64,000 bases of DNA from NCBI GenBank assembly GCA_036489975.1, contig DASXES010000079.1, forward strand, positions 1 to 64,000. The letters are read 5' to 3'. The stretch is from Roseiarcus sp036489975. Its GTDB lineage: Bacteria; Pseudomonadota; Alphaproteobacteria; Rhizobiales; Beijerinckiaceae. The notes under the pieces are model-generated. The model did no database searches. It was not told the origin of the DNA and saw only the letters and a program-made list of their open reading frames with translations. A program made the translations under genes and the position numbers. How positions within the stretch are numbered: position 1 is the first letter of the stretch; each line of letters begins with the position of its first letter. Shown piece by piece: positions 57,637-64,000 of the stretch.

Positions 57637-58803
57637 ATGACCCTCATCGCCGACCGCTATCGCGCGCTCGTGTCGGACCGCCGTTTTGAATCCGACCCCG
57701 CGCAAACGAAGCTTGTCGCCAAGCTCGACGCGCTCGCGGTCGAGCTGAAAGGCTACAAGGCGGAGGGAAAGCCAAGTGGATTGGCCCGCCTGTTCGGCAT
57801 GAAACCGCCCGAGCCGCCGCGCGGCCTTTACATCTACGGCCCCGTGGGCCGCGGCAAGACGATGCTGATGGACATGTTCTTCGACGCGGTCGAAGGCCCG
57901 CGCAAACGCCGGGCGCATTTTCACGCCTTCATGGCCGACGTCCACGCTCGCCTGCACCAATGGCGCCAGGCGCTGAAGCGCGGCGAGGTCTCGGGCGACG
58001 ACCCGATCGCGCCGGTCGCGGCGGAGCTCGCGCGCGAGGCTTCGCTGCTTTGCTTCGACGAATTCTCGGTGCGCGACATCGCCGACGCGATGATTTTGGC
58101 GCGCTTGTTCTCCGCTCTGTTCGCGGCCGGCGTGGTGGTCGTCGCAACCTCGAATGTCGCGCCCGACGACCTCTACAAGGACGGACTCAATCGCGCGTTG
58201 TTCCTGCCGTTCATCGCGCTGATCAAAGAGCGGCTCGAAATCGTCGAACTCAACGCGCGCACCGACTATCGTCTGGAAAAGCTTAAGCGCGCGCCGGTCT
58301 ATACCATACCACTCGGCCCGAAGGCGGACGCGGCGCTCGACGCGGCGTTCCTGAGGCTGACCGGCCATGAGCGTGGCGAGCCGGCCCGGATCGAGCTTCT
58401 CGGCCGCCACCTCGACGTGCCGCAGGCGATCGACGGCGTCGCGCGCTTTGATTTCGACGCCCTTTGCCGCCGCCCGCTCGGCGCCGCTGATTATCTGAAG
58501 CTCGCGCAGCGCTTCCACACACTCGTGCTCGACCGCATCCCCGTGATCGCGGCAAGCGAGCGCAACGAGGCAAAGCGCTTCGTCATCCTGATCGACGCTC
58601 TCTACGACATGCGCGTCAAGCTGATCGCGTCGGCGGCAGGCGAGCCGGAGACGCTCTATTCCGGCGAAGGCGCGGAGGCGTTCGAATTCAAGCGCACCGC
58701 CTCGCGTCTCTACGAAATGCGCTCGACCGACTACCTCGCGCTGCCTCATGGGCGCGAGAGCGGAGCGCAGGCTGGCGATCTCGGCGGCATCGCCGAGACG
58801 TGA
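57637..58803 (+). CDS. zapE: Cell division protein ZapE (AFG1-like ATPase)
   Basis: A 388-residue P-loop ATPase. Walker A is GPVGRGKT (residues 68-75, in GLYIYGPVGRGKTMLMDMFF); the Walker B region is LLCFDEFSVRDIADAMIL, and the sensor VVVVATSNVAPDDLYKDGL follows. RAHFHAFMADVHARLH is the family-specific stretch. ZapE/AFG1 proteins act on the Z-ring in bacteria under low oxygen or heat and on misassembled respiratory subunits in mitochondria. ATG 57637 is preferred over a TTG at 57610 because the usual family N-terminus starts there. Confidence 0.92.
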   Translation: MTLIADRYRALVSDRRFESDPAQTKLVAKLDALAVELKGYKAEGKPSGLARLFGMKPPEPPRGLYIYGPVGRGKTMLMDMFFDAVEGPRKRRAHFHAFMADVHARLHQWRQALKRGEVSGDDPIAPVAAELAREASLLCFDEFSVRDIADAMILARLFSALFAAGVVVVATSNVAPDDLYKDGLNRALFLPFIALIKERLEIVELNARTDYRLEKLKRAPVYTIPLGPKADAALDAAFLRLTGHERGEPARIELLGRHLDVPQAIDGVARFDFDALCRRPLGAADYLKLAQRFHTLVLDRIPVIAASERNEAKRFVILIDALYDMRVKLIASAAGEPETLYSGEGAEAFEFKRTASRLYEMRSTDYLALPHGRESGAQAGDLGGIAET

Positions 58804-58815
58804 GCGCGCGACAGC

Positions 58816-59631
58816 TCAGGCGAGCCGCCCGTAGCCCGCGGCCGTGGCGCCGCGCTCGATCTCAAACACCCGATCGTAGTCGGCGGGCGTCGCAACGCGG
58901 GCGCCCTTGAGGCCGACCGCCGCCCGCGCTTCGGCGAGGTCCGGGTCCTCGAGCGCCGCGAACAGAGCCGCGCGCACGGCGGCGATTGTCGTCTGCGGCA
59001 GGCCAGCGGCGGCGATGAACGGCAGGCCCGGCGAAAGCGGGCTTCCTGCGACCAGGGCGACGCGCTCGACAAGATCCGGACGACCGCGCTCAAGGAGCGC
59101 GAAGCTGACGCAGTCGATCGCGGCGAGGTCCGCGACGCCCTCTGCGACCGCCGTCACGCTCGCTTCATGCGAGCCGGTGACGATCGTTGCGCGGAAGAAG
59201 GGCGCGCCGCGCGCAATGGGCGCGATCGCGGCGCGGAACAGATTCATGCCGGTGTTGCTGTCGTGGGCGTTGAGCGCGGCGGTCGCGCCCCTGAATTCGC
59301 TTAAAGCACGGCGCGGGTCGCGGGCGGCGCGGATGATGAAGCTTCGATGCGAGGCGCCCTCGCAGCCGGGAAATCCGTATTCCGGCGTCGCGATCAACGT
59401 CACCACGTCTTTGAGGCCGCTCACATAAGGGTAGCCGCAGGTCTGACCGAGAATGAGGTCAGGACTTCCCCAGAGCGCGGCGAGGTCGCCCCCTCGGGTC
59501 AAGCGCACAGGCGCCTGAACGCCGGCGTCGCCGAGCCGGGTGGAAATCGACGCCCAGAGCGCGTCGTTGGCCGCGGCAGTCCACGGAAAATCGTACATCG
59601 GCAGGACTGCGATCGGGCCTACGCCGCTCAC
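58816..59631 (-). CDS. PhnD-like substrate-binding-domain protein without signal peptide
   Basis: A 271-residue protein with the PhnD/phosphate-phosphonate binding-protein fold: IAVLPMYDFPWTAAANDALWASIST, LILGQTCGYPYVSGLKD, SNTGMNLFRAAIAPIARGAPFF, GSHEASVTAVAEGVADLAAIDCVSFALL and LPQTTIAAVRAALFAAL. GTG start, overlapping the upstream desaturase stop by 4 nt. No signal peptide is present and no ABC permease or ATPase is adjacent, so it is probably not a transport protein. Soluble PhnD-like proteins have been proposed as sensors, but this is inference. Confidence 0.82.
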   Translation of the reverse strand: MSGVGPIAVLPMYDFPWTAAANDALWASISTRLGDAGVQAPVRLTRGGDLAALWGSPDLILGQTCGYPYVSGLKDVVTLIATPEYGFPGCEGASHRSFIIRAARDPRRALSEFRGATAALNAHDSNTGMNLFRAAIAPIARGAPFFRATIVTGSHEASVTAVAEGVADLAAIDCVSFALLERGRPDLVERVALVAGSPLSPGLPFIAAAGLPQTTIAAVRAALFAALEDPDLAEARAAVGLKGARVATPADYDRVFEIERGATAAGYGRLA

Positions 59632-60551
59632 GCCGCCCGTTGGTCCCAGTCTGGATGAATCGGCTTATCGTGGGGCCTCAGGAGATAGCGCCGCGCGACA
59701 TCGAAATAGCCGTGATAGACAAGGCCGCCGTTGCGCTTGATCAGCGCCGCCCGATTGAGCCGATAGAATTTCGGCAGTTGATACCACGGCAGCCGGTGGC
59801 GAAGGTGGTGCGCCGCATGGAGGTTGTTGAACAAGAACAGCGGCCCCAGGATCCATGCGTTCTCGACGATCGCCGTGCGCTGCTCCGCCTCCGGCACCGC
59901 CCGATGTTCGGCGAACGAGCGCACCATCGCAAGGCTCGCGCCGGGATAGACGAAGCAGGCGAGGTAAATCCAAAGCGGCATCCGGCAGATGGCGATCAGC
60001 CAGATCAGGACCGGCCCGCACAGGATGAGATGGCGCGCCAGCGCGTGGCGCGCGCCTCGCTCGCCGCGCCAGGCGTCGCGCAATCGATCGCGGACGAAGC
60101 CCCCGATCAGAAAGGCAGGCCCGATGGCGATCCGCCCGAGGAGCGTCGTCCGCGCGACAGCAAGCTTACGCCATACTGGACCGAGGCCGCCCCATCCGGA
60201 CGAGGTCCAGTAGTAGCTTTCCGGGTCCTCGAGGGGATCGGTGAGATTCTCGTCGCGATGGTGGGCGAGATGGGTCGAACGGTAGATCGAGTACGGAAGC
60301 CACAGCGCCAGGGGCCAACAGCCGATCATTTCATTGGCGCGGCGGTTGCGGGTCGGGTGGCCGTGGATGGTCTCGTGCTGCAGGTTCAGTTGCCACGCGA
60401 TGATCCAGGCGCCGAGCGCGGCCAGGGTCCACCAGGGAAGGTCCCGGTAGAAATACGTCCCCAGGAGCCACGACCCGTAGATGGCGAAAGCCAGCCCGGC
60501 TGTCGGCCATTCGATGCCGCGTTTGAGCGGCGGTAGTTCGACAATCTCCAC
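59628..60551 (-). CDS. Fatty acid desaturase
   Basis: A 307-residue integral membrane di-iron enzyme. The three histidine boxes are present: QHETIHGHP (HxxxH, residues 59-63), THLAHHRDEN (HxxHH, about 94-98) and LHAAHHLRHRLPWYQLPKFY (HxxHH, C-terminal), among four or so hydrophobic helices. Such proteins insert double bonds or hydroxyl groups in fatty acids or lipid headgroups; the compact length and C-terminal PWYQLPKFYRLNRA resemble the beta-carotene/lipid desaturase branch common in alphaproteobacteria. GTG start. Its stop overlaps the PhnD-like gene by 4 nt. Confidence 0.9.
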   Translation of the reverse strand: MEIVELPPLKRGIEWPTAGLAFAIYGSWLLGTYFYRDLPWWTLAALGAWIIAWQLNLQHETIHGHPTRNRRANEMIGCWPLALWLPYSIYRSTHLAHHRDENLTDPLEDPESYYWTSSGWGGLGPVWRKLAVARTTLLGRIAIGPAFLIGGFVRDRLRDAWRGERGARHALARHLILCGPVLIWLIAICRMPLWIYLACFVYPGASLAMVRSFAEHRAVPEAEQRTAIVENAWILGPLFLFNNLHAAHHLRHRLPWYQLPKFYRLNRAALIKRNGGLVYHGYFDVARRYLLRPHDKPIHPDWDQRAA

Positions 60552-60870
60552 GATTTTGCGTCCCCGCCTGACGCCCGCGACAAATCACCTGTCCCGAATC
60601 GGATGATAGCCCCAAACCCTGTGCCCGCAAACATTATTTTGCTATAAGGCCCTCAATCTATAGACAAAATTCTAGACGGCGCTGCTCATGCAGCGGCGCC
60701 GCGTGCGGTTACGGTTGAAGCCGCGAGGTCGGCCGGGGGCTTGGGGGTTGGGCGAACACGTCCCGCATTGTGGCGCTGGTGGCTTGCAAGCCCTCGAAGC
60801 GATCAGACCGGCAGCCTGCGGCCCAACGCTCGCGCGATCCGTGAAGCCGTCAGGCTCGCTTACGCATCCG
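60552..60870. other. 319-bp gene-free region with a terminator-like hairpin
   Basis: GGCGCTGC (60678-60685) pairs with GCAGCG-g-CGCC (60690-60700) through a 4-nt loop and one bulge. On the reverse strand it is followed by GTCTAGAATTTT. It probably ends the reverse-strand polysaccharide genes at the right. The remainder (60552-60670) is AT-rich and should contain the desaturase promoter. Confidence 0.5.
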
Positions 60871-61548
60871 TCAACCGGAGTCCGAGACCCCGGTCTTCCT
60901 GCCGACCACGACAATCTGGCTGATGAACAGATGTTCGAGTCGGCCGCCGCTCAGTTTGGCGATCAGCTTCGCCGCCGGGCCCGGCGCTCTCAGCGGCTCA
61001 GTGGAGAGCACCTCGAAGCCGCAGGTTTGGAACATGTCGGCGTAGGACCTAGGGGTGAACCACCGGAGATGGGTCCGGTCCATTCGGCCCATGTCCGCCA
61101 AGGTCCAGTTCCCTTTCAGAAGCATGCCGATGACCGAATAATGCGAAACGTTCGGCGAACTCGCCATGACGAGCCCGCCGGGGCGCAGATAGGTCCTGAG
61201 CCGCCGCAGAACCGCCCACGGATCGACCATATGCTCCAGGACTTCGCCGGCGATCAGAACGTCGAAGCTTTCGCGCGGCTCGGGCGGATCGAAGCTTTCG
61301 ATGTTGGCCGTGTAGACCCGATCGATGCGCGACGCCGCCACGCTCGCCGCGGAGGCGAACAGCTCCACCCCCACATAGAGTCCGCACTTGCCCTCATGCT
61401 TCGCATAGGCGCCCGTCGATCCCTCGGCGCAGCCGATCTCCAGAATCGCCCGGTTGCGATCGACGCCGAGCCGGTCGATGAGATCGCTCCGCTGGCCGGC
61501 GAAATAGGCTTGCTCCTTGTGCTCGTAGGACGGCGCTAGGGAATCCAT
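60871..61548 (-). CDS. Class I SAM-dependent methyltransferase
   Basis: A 225-residue protein. The start at 61548 follows AGGAG by 6 nt; the longer frame to 61695 overlaps the upstream gene. Motif I is AILEIGCAEGSTGAYAK, the post-I acidic residue lies in YVGVEL, FDVLIAGEVLEHMVDPWAVLRRL is the motif typical of UbiG/Methyltransf_11/23 proteins, and YLRPGGLVMASSPNVSHYSV follows. Its neighbours (glycosyltransferase-like and flippase genes) suggest methylation of a sugar in a surface polysaccharide. Confidence 0.88.
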   Translation of the reverse strand: MDSLAPSYEHKEQAYFAGQRSDLIDRLGVDRNRAILEIGCAEGSTGAYAKHEGKCGLYVGVELFASAASVAASRIDRVYTANIESFDPPEPRESFDVLIAGEVLEHMVDPWAVLRRLRTYLRPGGLVMASSPNVSHYSVIGMLLKGNWTLADMGRMDRTHLRWFTPRSYADMFQTCGFEVLSTEPLRAPGPAAKLIAKLSGGRLEHLFISQIVVVGRKTGVSDSG

Positions 61549-61588
61549 CTTTGCTCCTGATCGCCGCCCGCCCCCGGCGCCGCCTCGT

Positions 61589-62404
61589 TCACTGGCGCTT
61601 GAGGCCCAGCATCTTCGGCAAGCGGCCAAGGCGCTTGGGGATGCCCGTCGCGAGGACGGCGTTGAGGACCGGAGACACCGCCGCGGATCCTCCAAGATAG
61701 ACCGCGGTCGTCGTCGTTGTGGCGGTGCGCGGACGCATCACGCGACGATATTTGGCGATTAGCGCCGCACGAAGCTCCGCGAAGCCCGGCGACTCATACT
61801 TGCTCGCGCCGCTGCTCAGATGGCGGAGGTGGAAATCGACGACATAGGCGGTGTAGCCGAGCACCCGCGCCACTATGCAGAGATCCGTGCCGTAAAGATG
61901 AAATCCCTTCAGATCGGCCGATACGGCCAGGTTGGCGTCGCGCCGCACGACGAGGAAGTTCTCATCGAGGCCGCTTACCTTCTGCGGCAGCGGCTCGGTG
62001 AATTGATTGTCGCCATGCGGGTCCGTAAGGCGAAGCGCGAGGCGCCCCGGATACATGCCCCCGCCATTTCCACAAACACCCCAAGACGGGTCGATGCGAT
62101 CGAGTTCCGCCAGGACGGCGTCGAGCTTCTCGCGGCCGTCGTCGACCAGAAGCACGTCCTGGTGGCAAATGATGATATATCTCCCATTTGCCGTCGTCAG
62201 GAATTTGTTTATCCCTCGATAGGCGTCATATTCATTTTTGCCAGAATTGTCGATATAGATATACTCACAGTCGTGGTAAGAAAATCCATGATCTACAAAT
62301 GTTTTAACTGCCGCTTTGTACTGCTCAAATCGAGTTACAAATGTACAAATCGAATAGACGATGCCGTTATCCTTTATGTCAGTAATATTTATCGGCTCGC
62401 TCAT
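61589..62404 (-). CDS. Glycosyltransferase-like (GT-A family 2-type) protein
   Basis: A 271-residue protein, preceded by GGAG. It begins GIVYSICTFVTRFEQYKAAVKTFVDHGF, then YIYIDNSGKNEYDAYRGINKFL and YIIICHQDVLLVDDGREKLDAVLAELD: nucleotide-sugar-binding-like strands with a D-V-x-x-x-D/DD element in place of the canonical DxD. NFLVVRRDA and GFHLYGTDLCIVARVLGYTAYVVDFHLRHL follow, as in small GT2-like enzymes. The 5' half (about 62150-62400) is markedly AT-rich compared with the flanks. It sits between the methyltransferase and the flippase. Confidence 0.78.
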   Translation of the reverse strand: MSEPINITDIKDNGIVYSICTFVTRFEQYKAAVKTFVDHGFSYHDCEYIYIDNSGKNEYDAYRGINKFLTTANGRYIIICHQDVLLVDDGREKLDAVLAELDRIDPSWGVCGNGGGMYPGRLALRLTDPHGDNQFTEPLPQKVSGLDENFLVVRRDANLAVSADLKGFHLYGTDLCIVARVLGYTAYVVDFHLRHLSSGASKYESPGFAELRAALIAKYRRVMRPRTATTTTTAVYLGGSAAVSPVLNAVLATGIPKRLGRLPKMLGLKRQ

Positions 62405-62775
62405 CCAATATCTCCGGGTCGTCCTGTCTTGTCAGAGAACCCGCACGAAGCGTAGGTGGAGAGTTTTACCGGGTGGCTCGCGGCGACGCGTTGCTGTTCG
62501 ACACACCTTGTATCGAAACGTCGGATAATCGAGCTCAACCTTTCCTTAGCCAAGACTGCTGACGGCCCGATCTTGCCAGGGGGAGCCCATATTATGTCTA
62601 TGCGACCTCCGAAAGGCAAGCGATGGCAGCCGCCTTCCGGTCCACCCTGAATTTCCGCCTCGCTGGCCCTGAGGCCAAGTTGGGCTGCGGCGGCCCCCCT
62701 GCAGACGCGGGCGGCGGAGGGGCGCTCCATGCGCCGCATGCGCCCGGGCGCCGCTTGATCTGGCCAGTTTCCCGG
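62405..62775. other. 371-bp spacer, nothing recognised
   Basis: No gene, RNA or repeat is supported. It lies between the flippase stop and the glycosyltransferase start on the reverse strand, so it should hold the promoter of the latter. The first 130 bp are less GC-rich than the rest. Confidence 0.4.
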
Positions 62776-64000
62776 TTAGCCGCCGGGCCGGAACGCTTTC
62801 GCCGTGAAACTGGCGGCGAAAAGGCGCGCTCGATTCACCAGAGACCGCATGAACGCACGCCAATCCTCCGAGAAAATAAGGCTCAACGCGATCGCCGCTG
62901 CAGCCGTGAGGGCCGCGACGAGCAGGTCTACGACGACGTTGGAGCCCAAGAAAAAGCGGGCGACAATCAGGGTGGCGACCAGGAGCACGGCCGGGGGCAG
63001 CAGCGGAAGGAGGTCCCGCCTTCTCATTCCAGAAGCCCAGAAAATCGCCAAGGCGTCTGCTGTGCAGCGCAAGGTCCAGGCGCCAGCCGCCCCAACGATC
63101 CCGAAAGTCACAGTCAAAACCCAGAGAAGGCCCATGAACGGCAGAAACTCGATCATGCTCAGTTTGCCCGTAAGGTCCGCCCTGCCCTGGCTTTGCAGGA
63201 GCGTAAAACCGACGAGGGACAGCCCTGCCATCCACATTCCCGGGAAAAGGATTTGCGCCACGGGCGCCGAGACCCGGGCGAAATCGGCGCTGATCCAATA
63301 CCGAAAGAAGATTGGCGAGAGGACAATCGCAGGAGCGCAGACGGCGGCAAAGCCGTACGCCATCGTCGAAAGCGCGCGCGCGCCGAGCGTGAAAGCGGCG
63401 CCGCCGGACAGGCTCGACATGCGGGGAAAGAACGTGCGCCCGACCGCCGCCGGGATCGCTCCGCTCCTCAAGACAAGGTTCATCGGAACCGCATAATGCG
63501 CCACCGAGGCCACTCCCATCACTGACCCGATAATGAATTGATCAGCCGAAGCCAGCGCGGGATTGACCACATTCGTGGCGAACATCCACCCGCCATAGCC
63601 AAGCAACTTGCGCGCCTCGCCCCAATCCATGCCGCGAAGCGAGAATGGCCCCTCGAGACGGACGACGAAAACCAGCACAGTGATCGCGCCGAACGCCTGC
63701 GCCGCGACGGCCGTGGGAATAACGACCCGGAGCGAGGGACTGACAAACACAGCCACAAGCATCGGCGCGACTTGCGCCAGCGTCATCGCGACAATCTGGA
63801 TCAAATTCACGAGCAGGAAGAGTTCTCGGCTTTCCAGCGCGCCCGCGCCGGCGGCCGAAACAAGCGTGAGAGGCAGAAGACAGGCGATCCAGGGCAGCGA
63901 CCCGGAGACCTCGGCGCTCAGCGCAGTCGGTACTGAAATGAAATGTCTGAGCAACAATCCGCCGGATATGTAGAGAACCGCGCCGCCGATCAGGCCAATT
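62776..64000 (-). CDS. Oligosaccharide flippase (Wzx/MATE-like), 5' end outside the window
   Basis: The frame is open from the right edge to the stop at 62776-62778; an internal TTG at 63957 is not the start because coding continues upstream (GLIGGAVLYISGGLLLRHF). At least 408 residues of a polytopic protein are visible, with about ten hydrophobic segments, for example GYGGWMFATNVVNPALASADQFIIGSVMGVASVAHYAVPMNLV (conserved in polysaccharide flippases) and LMGLLWVLTVTFGIVGAAGAWTLR. Wzx-type proteins move lipid-linked oligosaccharides across the inner membrane. It heads the surface polysaccharide cluster at this end. Confidence 0.85.
   Translation of the reverse strand, partial: IGLIGGAVLYISGGLLLRHFISVPTALSAEVSGSLPWIACLLPLTLVSAAGAGALESRELFLLVNLIQIVAMTLAQVAPMLVAVFVSPSLRVVIPTAVAAQAFGAITVLVFVVRLEGPFSLRGMDWGEARKLLGYGGWMFATNVVNPALASADQFIIGSVMGVASVAHYAVPMNLVLRSGAIPAAVGRTFFPRMSSLSGGAAFTLGARALSTMAYGFAAVCAPAIVLSPIFFRYWISADFARVSAPVAQILFPGMWMAGLSLVGFTLLQSQGRADLTGKLSMIEFLPFMGLLWVLTVTFGIVGAAGAWTLRCTADALAIFWASGMRRRDLLPLLPPAVLLVATLIVARFFLGSNVVVDLLVAALTAAAAIALSLIFSEDWRAFMRSLVNRARLFAASFTAKAFRPGG

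Overview
The window is high-GC (low-GC patches are rare), gene-dense bacterial chromosome. It has an ALAS-type hemA (C4 haem pathway), the TrmN6 / DUF2007 / polyprenyl synthase arrangement, a 1009-residue DNA polymerase I, a Ku gene and many translationally coupled genes. Together these point to an alphaproteobacterium, most likely Hyphomicrobiales of the Beijerinckiaceae/Methylocystaceae kind. The class is well supported; the family is inference. No rRNA, tRNA, CRISPR array or intact mobile element was seen.

Layout. 1-7411: the end of an alternative complex III (ACIII) operon running into a caa3-type, A2-family cytochrome c oxidase (ActC end, ActD, ActE, ActF, a small two-TM protein, Sco, CoxB fused to cytochrome c, CoxA, CoxC, a small subunit IV-like protein). 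Nearly every junction overlaps by 4-8 nt. 7424-20244: a carbohydrate and oxidoreductase block: GH15 glucoamylase, a frameshifted SMP-30/gluconolactonase, a TPP-dependent pyruvate-oxidase-like enzyme, a mandelate-racemase-type enolase-superfamily enzyme, an unrecognised duplicated membrane protein coupled to a gluconate-2-dehydrogenase subunit 3-like protein and a GMC oxidoreductase, an amylo-alpha-1,6-glucosidase and an SDR. 20245-25743: a decayed phage terminase fragment, kbl, cytochrome b561, a lipoprotein, trmN6, DUF2007 and a polyprenyl diphosphate synthase.

25768-30055: a perfect CRP/FNR-family-like palindrome, then hemA-hemE-hemF and an aldo/keto reductase. 30104-34049: small secreted proteins, a frameshifted AraC regulator, an SLT-SPOR lytic transglycosylase and icd. 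34183-36204: a three-gene operon with a MotA/TolQ/ExbB-like channel protein and two partner proteins I do not recognise. This is the best candidate here for an undescribed system. 36533-38771: a PEP-CTERM protein, Ku, and a gene-free stretch with a good promoter, a hairpin, a tandem repeat and two micro-ORFs.

38758-47914: GltS, glutaminase and a transglutaminase-like protein; RbsD, sugar ABC permease and binding protein with no ATPase; then GhrA, thymidine phosphorylase and purine nucleoside phosphorylase (nucleoside/pentose salvage). 48124-53217: peroxiredoxin, a small secreted protein, a beta-propeller protein, a YbfB-type MFS transporter and a secreted haloalkane-dehalogenase-like hydrolase. 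53524-60551: polA, a second PEP-CTERM protein, zapE, and a PhnD-like protein coupled to a fatty acid desaturase. 60871-64000: a surface-polysaccharide locus (methyltransferase, glycosyltransferase-like protein, flippase running off the window).

Functionally, the left end is a quinol-to-oxygen respiratory chain and the middle supplies haem and polyprenyl quinone side chains. The sugar block may feed electrons to the quinone pool through the GMC/membrane-protein module. Two genes (SMP-30 and AraC) carry single frameshifts that could be true decay or sequencing errors.
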